From: Nissolia schottii
Lineage: Eukaryota > Streptophyta > Magnoliopsida > Fabales > Fabaceae
Assembly (NCBI GenBank): GCA_003254905.1
Contig: QANU01044997.1
Span: 32,525-96,524, forward strand
Direction: 5' to 3'
Length of the DNA: 64,000 bases
Positions within the stretch are counted from its first letter, which is position 1. The number at the start of each line of letters is the position of its first letter. Positions 22,937 to 34,907 of this stretch are shown here, piece by piece. The position numbers and the translations under genes are program-made. The notes below the pieces were generated by a model that was not told the origin of the DNA, made no database searches, and was given only the letters and a program-made list of their open reading frames with translations.

Positions 22937-25900
22937 TGTAACATCCCGCTTTCTCTTTAGTGAAAATCTCGCTAAATAAATGCATATGAACTCTCGTTGT
23001 AAGTTAAACATTTAGAAATATGAACTCTTAGGTTAAAAATGTCTGTAGAAATAATTCTGCTCAGTTTCGTAAAATTTTGCAGACACTAGATTAAATCCTT
23101 TTAGTCATCCGATTGCAATGGTATATCTAAGGTGTCCGTAAAACGTACTCTTATAGAGTTAAATTTATAGATACCTTAGATTAACCCAAATTTCTCACTA
23201 GAAAAATTAGTAGATCACAAGGATGTGATCAAAATATTTTTAAGAAACCGGTATGCGAAGTACCCAAACTGGTAATGACCAAACATGATCAAAATTGATC
23301 AGTATTTGGCCCTAAAATTCTTGGCCACAAATTCAGCCAAGATACAACCAATTTGCACGGCCAAGAATGGCCCATGTGTGGTCAACAAATTCAAACATAT
23401 AAATCACCATGAGTAATGTAGTGACTAAGCACCAATTTAGGCCATGTAAGGGCAAAATTGGAAACTGTCCCAAGGGCATTATTGGAAAGGAAATTTTGTG
23501 GCTTGGCCTATAAATAGCCATGAACTCTTCCAAAAACATGACATAGGAGAAGAAACCTTAGCAAAATTTTGTCCGTTTACACACTCAGTCGTTACCCTGT
23601 CAAAACACTGACGCAAAAACTTCACTGCACAAAACCTAGACTTAACTTCCCTAATCTTAACCTCATAGATTTCTCTTAGTCTTCCTAAAGAAAGCTTCCA
23701 TACACATACCATAGGAAGAACTTGGAGCATCAAAGCAAGCTAGGGTTCCGCGCAGACTCTCGGAACCGTTTGCAGCAACTGTACAAGTGGGTAAACCGAC
23801 CTCTCCACTGTCTATGTGGTTTTACGCTAGATGATGTATGATGTTAGGATGTTTTATATATGACTATGACTGTATATATGTTGTTGATATTTGTCTGGAA
23901 ACTGCTGGTGTTATCTGTGACTATCAAAATTTAGGTAGACCTAAGCTGGAAATAAGAGCATCACACGTTTTGAACTAAAACTGTATGCTGGAAATTTTAT
24001 CATGAAAAACTAATGTTATTTCTGAAATCTACCTGAAAAATTGATTAGGGATGTTAAGTTTTGTGATTTCTAGAGCGCCGACGAATTTCTCAGCAAAACA
24101 GACAGAAACGATGTCTTCGGTAAACAAGGGAAAAATGAGAATTTCAAAATTAGGACCTGAAAAACTGGGTTGATATTCAGAAAATATAGGTTTAAAACTA
24201 TTAAAAACCTTAAGGGCAAGCCTTAAGTCCATCAGGCTTCTGAGAAGTAAAATTCCAAAGAAAACAGGGTTTTACGGATGAAAAACAACATTCACTACAA
24301 GAAAAACAGACTATTTCCGTCGGCGTTACCGTCAAAAATTTGGACAGTTAGCGTCGGCTAAACGCTCTTCCGTCGGAACTGTCGTCGGACATTGACCCAA
24401 AGCTAATCCAGTCGATGGAAATGAAATTAGCGTCAGTACCATCTAATCGACGGTAATTACCATTGGTAATAACCGCCGGTAAATGGCTGAGACGTAAACA
24501 AATATGAACCGATTACGTTGGGAAGAAAGGATAAAACAGTCATTTCATGATTTTGGGGTTAGAATCAAAGACCTTGGGGTAAGGTCTAAGTATGAAAAAT
24601 GATCTTAGAGCTATCAAAACCCTTGGGGTAAGGTCTTAGACCTTTTCAGTTTCTGATAACTAAATTCTGACAGAAAATGGACGTATTTACAAAAGCACTA
24701 GTTCACTCACTTTATATGAGAAAAGGATATGTGATAAATGATGTATGATCATATATGTGATTTTAATACATTATGAAAGATTGAAGTATGTTGATGTGAA
24801 AGAAAAGAAAGAAAAGAACCCTAGGGTGTGACGTCACTAAGTCCTTGAATAATGATGATGATAAGTACACCTCTGGTAGCGTCGATAGGGCATGTCAGGA
24901 AGTGGAAACACCCCCTGGTAGTGTCGACAGGGCATGCCAGCAGAACAGGTGTATATTTCCTAGTCGCGTCGATAGGGCAGGCTGAGGAACAAGTCCAACT
25001 CCTAGATCGCGTCGACAGGGAAGACCCCTCGCCATTCTGTGTTAAGGATGGTTATTCCTCCGTTGGATGATGATTTATGCCATTGAGCTCTCATGGTTCA
25101 GAGACCACTTAGGTTAAGTGCTGCCTGGTCATCAACGGTATATATAGGAATAGAAGTAGGTTACAGTTGTATGGCCACAGCTGCAAAGGAGGAGGACTTG
25201 AATATATATGATCTATGTGATGTATGTACTGTATATGTACGATAAATACAAGCCGATCTTAAATTATGTTATGATGAGAACTAGTTTCCCTTAGAGCTAG
25301 GACAGAGAATAGAAGACCTAGATAATGGAAAGACTAGATTCCCTCAGCCACCTAGTAAAGTAGATAAAGCTACTCAAGACTAGCATGAATATTAATAACT
25401 AGTAGGGATGTAATATAACTGTGACACATAGAGATCCCTAAGCGGCTTGGATCATAAATGAAAATAAGAAGTTTCCTAGAACCCAAGATTTTCCAGTGAG
25501 AACGCAATGTTCTCACCCCACTCATTTGTGACTCCAGGGTCTGACACGGATTAAGGAACAGGAACCCCAATGGAGCAGCACGAGGAGGAACATCATTGAG
25601 GGAGATGAACAAGGAACAAGATAGCCAGTACTAAGCTAGAAATGTTACGTTAGCCCTTAAATAGTAGACTACATGTTTTGTACTACTATGTTAAGTACTT
25701 GTACGTATTGACTATACTACTACAGGCGTAACTGTTTGTGAATATATGGTATGGACCACTTGTTCCTATGATTCTTGAATGTTGTCTATGTCTAATTAAT
25801 ATTGGTTAAGTATGCTACGTTACCGCTTACAATACGCGCTCTATCGTAAACAAGGCTCATAATTTACTTCATGATACGTATAAAGAAAAGTTTAAAATTG

Positions 25901-26031
25901 ATCCATATTTTCTGGGTAACTAATACTTTCAAAATCATAAATGGGACTAAGTAATATCCCAACCAAAGTAGATAACAACCTAGTCAGCAGGTTTGCGACT
26001 TAAACGTAAACTAGCTAGCTAGGGTGTTACT
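22937..26031. mobile_element. Solo LTR, 3.1 kb (Ty3/gypsy-like)
   Basis: Starts tgtaacatcccgcttt and ends agctagggtgttact, the palindromic TGTAACAyCC...GGrTGTTACA ends of chromovirus-type gypsy LTRs (last base A replaced by T). It is flanked by agtgg (22932-22936) and ggtgg (26032-26036), a 5-bp duplication with one mismatch. No gag-pol is inside. Four diverged copies of a 'ggtagcgtcgatagggca' phrase lie at 24875-25025. A CACTA end is inserted at 24293. A related, inverted LTR end begins at 60042. Confidence 0.65.
24293..24500 (+). mobile_element. Isolated CACTA transposon end
   Basis: Begins cactacaagaaaaac and is followed by subterminal accgtcgg / ccgtcgga / gacggtaa words, as in the CACTA elements at 39-47 kb. 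No matching right end (tagtg preceded by such words) occurs nearby, so it is a truncated copy inside the solo LTR. Confidence 0.7.
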
Positions 26032-26384
26032 GGTGGATGTGGAGGCAAAGAGAGAGAATGAGGAGACTAGATCTAGGGGTGGGTAGCTTGGATGATGGTG
26101 GCAAAAGTTTGCCAACAGTGGATGACAGAAGGTCGCTGATGGTGGACGATAGAGGGGGAAAAAAGAAGAGAGATGAGAGAAGAGGAAAAGAAAGGGTTTC
26201 AAAAGAAAAAAAAAAGTTAAAAAATACAAAATAGTGGATTCCTTAAGTTTTTTAATAAATTTATGGCAAGGACCCTTTTGGTCACTAAGTTAGCCAGGAC
26301 TAGGTTAACTTTTGCCCTCAAACTTCATATTATCTACGGTGATTCTAGTTGTGTTTTATGTGACATAGTGGAAGTGTTTGTAAC

Positions 26385-26878
26385 TAAACATAATTAAATG
26401 TGATATTATATAAGTAATATAATTAAGTAACTAAACATAATTAAATGTCATATATATAATTAATATTTTATAATGTTAACTTTATATAAAATAAATGAAA
26501 AAAAATTATAAAATATACCTTAATTTATGACGTAATTGTTATGATACTTTATTTTGTATGTACATGTATTATTTTGTAATTTAATAAAACATAACTCAAT
26601 TATGTTAAATATATAAAATTTTTCTTAGAAACTCAATAAATATTGTTTAACATAAATAAGTCAACGAAGTATCCCACAAAAAATACCAAATTTATACATT
26701 TTGAAGGCAAAATTAAGTATGAGTTTAAAATTGCAAACTTGTAAACTCACTAGCGAATTTTATATAATTTACTTAAATTCATATGAATTTATTAAAAAAA
26801 AGAGTTTACATGAGAGTTAATTTATTTTTATATGATAAGATGATAAATTCATAAGAGTTTACTCAAAAGTTTAACAAC
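26385..26878. mobile_element. hAT-like element, copy 2 (inverted, left end lost)
   Basis: Read on this strand it matches the reverse complement of 2608-3193 over most of its length. Shared stretches include aactttatataaaataaatgaaa / aactttaaaataaaataaatgaaa, cataactcaattat, and gtttaacaaccat at the right terminus, which equals the left terminus of copy 1. The expected left end is missing. There is a local duplication of taactaaacataattaaatg (about 26381-26400 and 26428-26447). Confidence 0.65.
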
Positions 26879-27296
26879 CATACCTATACCCACCACCGCA
26901 CTCCACCCCTCCCTATTCCATTGGAACCGGCCCCAACCAACCCCACCCTCACTCACTCCGCGAATTCTTCCTCTCATTTGTTGTTAGCAAACCAAAACTG
27001 TAAAAAAGAAAAATCCAGGATTCAAAAAATATCACCCAGCACCCACAAATTCATAAAAACCTCCCTCCAGAAAACCCAACAAAAGTTGTGTAATATTTTT
27101 AGTGACCCATGTTGGCCTTGAACTCTGGTTTTGTCAGGTTGGATTTGTCTTTGACTTGATCGACGCTAAAATTAACAGGACTAACTTGAATTTTCACCCT
27201 TAAATTAATTTATAATATCAAATTTAAAATTTTGATAGATATTATTTAAATTTTGAGAGTATTATCATGCAAGTATTATAAGTTTCTTTTCGTTAA

Positions 27297-28480
27297 GGGT
27301 TAATTAAGTTTTTCATCCCTGTAATTTGGGAAAGTTTGGTTTTGGTCCCTCTGTGTAAATTTTAGTCCCTGTAAAATTTGAAAATTTGGTTTTAGTCCCT
27401 GGGGTGGGGTGAGGGTTGACTGGGCTGACGTGGCGCTGACGCGGCGCTGACATGGCGCGCCACATGGGATGCCACGTGGCATAACCCAAAACCCAACCCA
27501 AACCCAAACCCGACCCGACCAAAAAAAACCCCTCTTCCAGCCCCTGCCCCCACCCACCCTCCTCCCTCCCTCCTGNNNNNNNNNNNNNNNNNNNNNNNNN
27601 NNNNNNNNNNNNNNNNNNNNNNNNNNNNNNNNNNNNNNNNNNNNNNNNNNNNNNNNNNNNNNNNNNNNNNNNNNNNNNNNNNNNNNNNNNNNNNNNNNNN
27701 NNNNNNNNNNNNNNNNNNNNNNNNNNNNNNNNNNNNNNNNNNNNNNNNNNNNNNNNNNNNNNNNNNNNNNNNNNNNNNNNNNNNNNNNNNNNNNNNNNNN
27801 NNNNNNNNNNNNNNNNNNNNNNNNNNNNNNNNNNNNNNNNNNNNNNNNNNNNNNNNNNNNNNNNNNNNNNNNNNNNNNNNNNNNNNNNNNNNNNNNNNNN
27901 NNNNNNNNNNNNNNNNNNNNNNNNNNNNNNNNNNNNNNNNNNNNNNNNNNNNNNNNNNNNNNNNNNNNNNNNNNNNNNNNNNNNNNNNNNNNNNNNNNNN
28001 NNNNNNNNNNNNNNNNNNNNNNNNNNNNNNNNNNNNNNNNNNNNNNNNNNNNNNNNNNNNNNNNNNNNNNNNNNNNNNNNNNNNNNNNNNNNNNNNNNNN
28101 NNNNNNNNNNNNNNNNNNNNNNNNNNNNNNNNNNNNNNNNNNNNNNNNNNNNNNNNNNNNNNNNNNNNNNNNNNNNNNNNNNNNNNNNNNNNNNNNNNNN
28201 NNNNNNNNNNNNNNNNNNNNNNNNNNNNNNNNNNNNNNNNNNNNNNNNNNNNNNNNNNNNNNNNNNNNNNNNNNNNNNNNNNNNNNNNNNNNNNNNNNNN
28301 NNNNNNNNNNNNNNNNNNNNNNNNNNNNNNNNNNNNNNNNNNNNNNNNNNNNNNNNNNNNNNNNNNNNNNCACCCCAGGGACTAAAACCAAATTTTTAAA
28401 TTTTACAGGGACTAAAATTTACACAGAGGGACCAAAACCAAACTTTCTCAAATTACAGGGATGAAAAACTTAATTAACCC
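27297..28480. mobile_element. Mutator-like element with 111-bp TIRs and N gap
   Basis: Flanked by a perfect 9-bp duplication, tttcgttaa (27288-27296 and 28481-28489). The terminal inverted repeats (27297-27407 and 28370-28480) begin gggttaattaag and differ at only about two positions, so the insertion is recent. Just inside the left TIR are ctgacgtggc-type repeats and gccacgtggcataaccc, shared with the element at 14000. The interior is largely unknown: N from 27576 to 28370. The long open frames crossing the N run are meaningless. Confidence 0.85.
27576..28370. other. Assembly gap (about 795 N)
   Basis: Unresolved bases inside the Mutator-like element. By analogy with the family member at 14000-15089, an inverted repeat in the element may have defeated assembly. 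Confidence 0.95.
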
Positions 28481-28489
28481 TTTCGTTAA

Positions 28490-31400
28490 TCATGTGACAT
28501 ACTCTTACTCTGAAATTATGTTAACCTCCTTTATGCCTAAACTTTTTCTTTAAAATATAAAAGAGAAAAACAAAAAGTGGTTGACTAAAAATTTCTTTGA
28601 GACTTTGCTAATCATAGCTAAATATAAAGCCGCGTACATTAGAGAAATTAATGATAATAATGAATACGATTGGGCAGGCTCTATAGTCTGTATGTATATT
28701 CTATATATTAAGTTTAATTAAACTTAACATTCCAAGCAAAGAGTCCTTGGTCAGCCCCCACCATGGTGTCCCACTGTCCCAAACTCTGCCAACATTTGGA
28801 ATAATATTATTGTGGGTTGAAGATACTCCTAATATTTTTCTTATCAAGGGCTGGCCCAACATTATAAACAAATGCATACTATTAGTACGTAATCATAACT
28901 AACTTGTTAATCAATTAACTAATTAATAGCTTATTTACTCATTTTGACATGCTTAACTCAGTAAGTACATCAGCAAGTATCAACTTAGGATTCTGACTTA
29001 TTAAATTTATAGAGTGGAGGGTGACAGAAGTGGAAGAATCATACCAAAATTATTTTGAAATTGTTATTGAAGGTTCCTTCAAACAGAGGCCAGTATTTAC
29101 AGATTTGTAAAATGTCAAAATTAAATATATGTAACTGAGGTTGTCTAACATTTAATGACTACTGCACTATAACGTGGTGAACTACAATTTGGATTTTAGA
29201 TGGGAGAGTCGTCCACAAATATGTGGTCCTTAGTACTTGAACAGGATTGCTTCTACGGAGAAGAGACTTGTGAAAAACAAAATAAAAATCAATTAAGTAA
29301 CTACTATAGATTTAAATGAAGGAAAAAAAATAGTCTCATGCACACGGTTGGTAAAAGGCTGAACTCCTTAAACACTTGGTTAAGGGTTAGTCATTGTTAT
29401 CGATAATGAACATTTCCTGTGCATAAAAACGAGAAGGTGTAGCCTAATTCCTAGTGAAAAATTGAAAAGGAAAAAATGAAGAGTTAAGGATAAAGAGTTT
29501 TTCTTTAACTAATCATATTTATATTTTTCTAGTGTGGTGTGTTATTATAAGTTCTACGTTTGTCATAACGGTAACGCTACTTTAATTTACTAAAATTTAT
29601 TTTCAGAAATTTTGACAATCCATAACCAATAAATTCATATGTTATATAAATAAGATATGTAAATGTATTTTTCTTTTATAGACGAGTATTTCACAAAGCT
29701 TAAATTACTTAAGACATTCAATTATTTAAATATTTAATTAATTGATAGATATTGCTTACCTAATGAATTTCCCTCCTCTTCTCCGGTCCCTTCACCCACA
29801 CTATTCTCCAGGTATTACGTTATATGACCAGAGGACCACTTAGTTTGACCAGATTTTATTGACCCTTTACTTCAAAATAATATTATATAGGTATATTAAC
29901 TAGGACCACTCTAAATTAAAATCCCTTAGCCAATACGGTAGTAAAAATTGGAATATGGGATTATCTAAAAATATTGGAGTCACTATCTACATTAGATAGA
30001 GGATATGCATGGGATTTCCCTCTTGCCCTGCACCAAAAATTGGCTTCTTGTATTCTTATGTGATGGAGACTCTCATGGAGGGCACTCTAAAAGACGGAAA
30101 AGGGCATGTTTATATGCATATATTTTGGACAAGCCCATATGAGCAAAGTTTTTTTCTTATGATAGAATATGTGGCCAAGAGAGGACATGAAATCCAATGG
30201 GGATACTTTATCATTGAGGTAGGTTAGAAAGAAACAATCCAAGATGGGGTTAAGGGGAAGGGGGATGTTGACAGGGCAAGGGCACAGCTAGGGTTTGGGA
30301 TGTTTCCTGCTCTTTGGGATGTGACCTGTCTCTAAGTAATCACCATGCCCTAAAAAGTTTCAATAGTTATGGATATGTGGAAATTGATATAGTGATTGAT
30401 CTTAGTCATGTGCCTTGCTGGAGTGCTTGGGGGATTTGCTGTAACCCCCACTCTCCACTTGCTATCCAATTTCCTCCCTCAAGTTTCATGTCATATTTAC
30501 CGGGTGCTCGATTCAGGAATAGGTACACAGTTTGTACTTTCAATGTTACTAGATCGGTCGCTCTTTTTTTGTGACTAGTGCTTTCTTTTTTAAAGAGAAT
30601 TTGGTATATGGTATGTGCTGAACAATGAATATGATATATGTTACACAATGTACATAAATGAAAAAAAATATGACAACTACGATTCATATCAATATCTCTT
30701 CACTCAAAGGTGAAAGATTAATTGATATCACCAAGTGTCTAAGTGGGAATTCTCCTGACGATAACTATTTCAGTATTCACAAGTCTCAGTATGTTTAAGG
30801 GACCTTAACCCCTTTAAGTCAAACCAAAACACATTAGACCAACACACATTATTGGTAATTAAGTTCACCTTATTTGCTTGTCATAATTAAGAGACACTAT
30901 TCTGTCTTTGCCTAAAGCCCACAGGAAATGGCTCTCCTAGCTAGTAATTAATTTAAATTTTGGCATCCATGTTTTTACCAGAAATTGTTTGTTAATTTGT
31001 TTGCCATGAGATAGAAAATGATTTCATGTGATTTTATTCCTTGGTTATATATAATTTAATATGTGAAAGCAATTATTTACTTTACAACATGCTATAATTA
31101 TTCATTGAAATGCATGTGCTAATAGCTTAAATGGAAGCTTCCTAGAAGAATCTCGCCATAAACTATACAAATGTGTACATATATATATATTTCTCAAATG
31201 AATGAATATAAAATTGTAAGATGTGTTAGTCGTGCTATAGTAGTGATGATGGCATTGTTCTAATTTCTAACACCCAACGAATTTAATTAAATGGAAAAGG
31301 AAGGGGAAGGAGGGCTGAAAAGAACATGGAGTAGTGCTTAGACTAATAAAATTAGGCATTTAATTTTTGTGGCTATTGTTATGTCTTAGAAGAATTTTAT

Positions 31401-33131
31401 AAATGAAAACAAGGACTTCTGAGATTGATAGGTAGATATGATGCGTTCACTCCATTTATTTCAAAAAAATAAAGGAAGTGATCTCCGAAGAAAGATAGAG
31501 ATGAAGCTTGTCTGGAGATAACGTTACTCTTTAAAAATCAGTGGCATGTGTTAGATATGAGTCATATAAATATTCAGCAAATCATACAAGTTACACGACA
31601 TTTTTATGATGTTTTGAACCTAACTTCATGAAGCTAGAATTACTTGGTGTGGATGAAAATAGATATTCCGACTCAACAACACAATCAAATTGCTCAACTA
31701 GCTAGCCATGCATTCAACTGAGAAAAAAATTAGATTTAAAACTTGTGCCGAAATAGCAAAACAAGTTTAAATATACCTGGTTGGTTGAGAACCTAGCAGT
31801 AGCTTCGCAGATATCCTCCCTCGGTCGACGCATCCTTTCTCTAGCGTGGCTGAAGTTGATAGTAGGGGGTGTACCTACAAAAACTCTGACGCTCAAGTTA
31901 ATTTATGTTATGATCATCATATTTGGATTAGAGTTAGATGTCTTCCCTATTAAATCTGGATAAGATCTTATCTTTATTTGATAAAATACTTCTTGATTTT
32001 ATCTTACTTGGAGATTAAGCGACCAAATTAGGGCGTCGCCAAGATACCATGCACTCATGTTGGATCGGGTTCCAGGGTGTGGTTTGGGCCTCACAATCCA
32101 AGATGGGTTGGATCTTGGGCCCCATATTTCATGTCCATCACAAAACCTTAACTATAAATATATTCTTCTGATGATAACAATTTAATTAATTTATTTCTTG
32201 CGTCGTCTAATTTATGTAGTCAGCACCTAATAACAAAAAGCTTAATTGTTGAAGGATTTCTCTACTCAAGAGAAAATAATTTTGAATTGAGAGCCACGAT
32301 TTAGACGATGGCTTGGATGAATCACCTTGCAATATATATCTAAATCATCTCTATACCAACCTTGTTGCACATCCTAGATAACCTGACTTTTAATTATTAC
32401 ATAATAATTTCTCTCATATCCTAGTTTCCCTATACTACTCAAAGCTTTTCAGAAGGTTTCGTGGATCACTTCCATTCCATGCATTCCCTAGCTAGAACAA
32501 GTACACCTAAACCATTCGCATATAATTGCTTACGGCTTGCAATATCAAACGACTCCATGTGTGATCGATGATTAGAGGGAATCTATTATCCATCACCTGA
32601 AATCATAGACAGCCACATGCAACCTCACCAATCCTTTCAAAATACTTTCTATACTCTCAGCATAACAATTAATTGCCTTCTTCAAAGTTTAAACCTTAGT
32701 AGCGAGAGGTTGTAAAATAATGAATAAATAAATAAATAAATATAAAAGCGAAATTTCCAGAAAGAAAAAAGAAATGGGGAGACACGGCCTGAGTTATGCA
32801 CAACCATGCTCTCATGCAATGTCTTCACCAAGAATCTCGCTACGAAAGTCCCCCCATTCACCAACACAACACTAGATCTAAAGGTTTCCAATACAATAGC
32901 TCTCTACATGCAACTAATTAACTGATTCCTCTTAGCTTGTAGGAGTTTCCTTGAACTCTAAGGCAACGTTATTTTTTTTCTTTCAATTCTAATCTAATTA
33001 AATTCACCGTGTTCAGCACTGACAAGCTCCAGATCTAAGATTTTGACTTATAAAGTTTTCTTTCTTTCTAAATAAAAAAAGAAGAAAAAAAAAAAAAAAG
33101 AGGAAAGATGTGCACTTAATTACTCTTGCTG
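28490..33131. other. Intergenic, no gene recognised
   Basis: About 4.6 kb of AT-rich DNA. Open frames at 30009-30227, 30314-30578, 31781-31963 and 32682-32891 are short, lack homology I recognise and lack splice or promoter context. The segment 31850-32110 (gtacctacaaaaactctgacgctcaag, then ttggatcgggttccagg) resembles LTR-derived DNA common in legume genomes; that is an impression only. Confidence 0.35.
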
Positions 33132-33146
33132 CCCCTAGATTGGTAT

Positions 33147-33337
33147 TTTTTTTATTTTAGGTTGCTTACCTGGTATCTAAGGCTTAGCCTTGACTAATCC
33201 GGGCCGACCCGGGTCGCGCACCTGGCTATAGCGGGTGAGTCTCCCAGCAGGGATAACTGCATTCACAAAGTCTCGAACTCGGGATCTTGCTTAAGCGATA
33301 CCAAGCTGCTTACCACTTGGAACAACTCCTGTTGGTA
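33147..33337 (-). mobile_element. tRNA-derived SINE, copy 2
   Basis: Reverse-strand copy of the element at 17360. The B box gtctcgaactcggg and the phrase cttgcttaagcgatacca are on the + strand as reverse complements, and the A-rich tail shows as a T-rich tract at 33147-33160. A 15-bp duplication, ccccyagattggtat, flanks it (33132-33146 and 33338-33352) with one t/c difference. Confidence 0.8.
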
Positions 33338-33352
33338 CCCCCAGATTGGTAT

Positions 33353-34338
33353 GAACATTACAAGCACCGGATATGAAAAAGGCGGCATAGTGCCTTAGAC
33401 AGCCAATGTGTCAAGCTTTGGTCATTGTAATCAAGGGAGAATTATTAAGGGTCAGGTTAAGCACAAACCAAGCCCGTACTAACACACCGTTTGACCTTTT
33501 GATTAGAAACTTTGTTCCTAAGATATTTTAAAATCTTAATTTGAAGTTAATAAATTACTATCTCACTATTTTGTTTCTATAAACTAAAGTTTAGATGTGT
33601 TTATAAAAGTAGTTAAGTTGGCTTTTTTAAGGAAAACAGTCTACTGTGTCACTATGATTTCACTTTAATTAGTTCCTATCCGAAACTTTGAGAATATATA
33701 TTTTTTTACATTTTTTTATCCAACTAAGTCAAAGTTATCATATCTATTGCCAATTGCCACTATCACTTGCCATCATTATTACTTTGCTACCATTATTATT
33801 GTATCATCACCGCTACCATTATTGCTTTTATAGCCATCAATCGCAATCTTTTTTATAGTAATAACACATCAAGAATTTTAAAACATTATATTATATTGCA
33901 ATTTATACAGCCAACTTGAATTAGGCAATTTTTATATATACACTCGCCAGCATATGTAATTATTCCGGATATACTATAAATTTAATTAAATCCCTTGCAA
34001 AATTATATTCAAGAAGACGTGTCTAAGATTTCACATATACCAAACCTCTCCATATACGAAAATTATTCCAAAAATATCTAAAGTAAATTAAGCCAGTCTC
34101 TACATATATATTAAACACAATTGACAAACATTTAAAAAAAATAGATCCAATTATTTGAGGTGGTAAAAAACATGATTGCCGGGCAATAGAAATACAGGAT
34201 GCACTATTTTAGATAACTAAATTAGGTCACTAGTCCTCAAATGAGAGGACAATAGAAGATGGAAAAAATAACAAGACCAAGTGCCATGCATGTGATCACT
34301 TGAAAATTACAACAAAGGACTAATTAATATAATTGGGG
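33353..34338. other. Intergenic upstream of the Aux/IAA gene
   Basis: AT-rich. A (cat/tat)-rich imperfect trinucleotide stretch lies around 33740-33830. No gene or element ends seen. Confidence 0.35.
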
Positions 34339-34344
34339 GAGACA
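34339..34344 (-). promoter_or_regulatory. Auxin response element (TGTCTC) upstream of Aux/IAA
   Basis: gagaca on the + strand is TGTCTC on the - strand, the canonical ARF-binding AuxRE, about 565 bp upstream of the start codon. Aux/IAA genes of this clade are themselves auxin-induced through such sites. A single six-base match is weak evidence by itself. Confidence 0.35.
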
Positions 34345-34617
34345 CGGTGGAGGCCAATGCCATTTTAGTTGGTACCTCCTCAATTTCCCGTTTAGCATAT
34401 ATATTGATAGAAAAAAAATTGAAAAAATGATATTTGTACTCATTTAATATAGGGCATCAATTCTCATTTCATTTATTATTAAATGAGATTTTATTAGTGT
34501 ATGATCTTGATTAAAATCTCATCCAATAATAAATGAAAAATTAAATGAGTCCAAATAACATAAAAAAAAATAGAGTCAGTTAAACTTAGTAATGGATCCA
34601 ACGCCCAACATATCCCC

Positions 34618-34623
34618 CACGTG
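34618..34623 (+). promoter_or_regulatory. G-box / ABRE-like element
   Basis: cacgtg followed by tc (CACGTGTC), about 285 bp upstream of the Aux/IAA start codon. It is a palindromic G-box bound by bZIP/bHLH factors, placed plausibly for light or ABA input. Function is inferred. Confidence 0.4.
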
Positions 34624-34737
34624 TCAGCATGCAATTGGTCCCCAACATGATATGACATACACATGCAGCCACAAGCACAAGTTCCCTCAAAGAGCTCTAT
34701 ATTATTGAGGGGATATCACATTTCTCTCTCTTCCAAT

Positions 34738-34746
34738 TCTATATAG
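34738..34746 (+). promoter_or_regulatory. Probable TATA box of the Aux/IAA gene
   Basis: tctatatag, about 165 bp before the start codon, followed by a purine-rich leader. An alternative is ctatattatt at 34697-34706. The leader contains a (ga)n tract at 34836-34854, common in plant 5' UTRs. Confidence 0.45.
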
Positions 34747-34907
34747 CCAAAACAAAGCAAAGCATTATAACAGAGAGAAAGAGGACAGAGGAAAGAAAAG
34801 AGTAACACTATACTCACAAGGAGAAACACTTTGAAAGAGAGAGAGAGAGAGAGAAAGGAAGAAAAAGCTAGTTGTGCGTTTTGTTCATTGACACGGCCAA
34901 AGAAAAG

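Noticed and set aside
27300..28464. Long open frames on both strands through the N gap
   Set aside because: Most codons are N; the readable parts are the Mutator-like TIRs.
34871..34907. Upstream extension of the Aux/IAA N-terminus
   Set aside because: The extension has no ATG and the residues are not conserved; the ATG at 34908 gives the family N-terminus.
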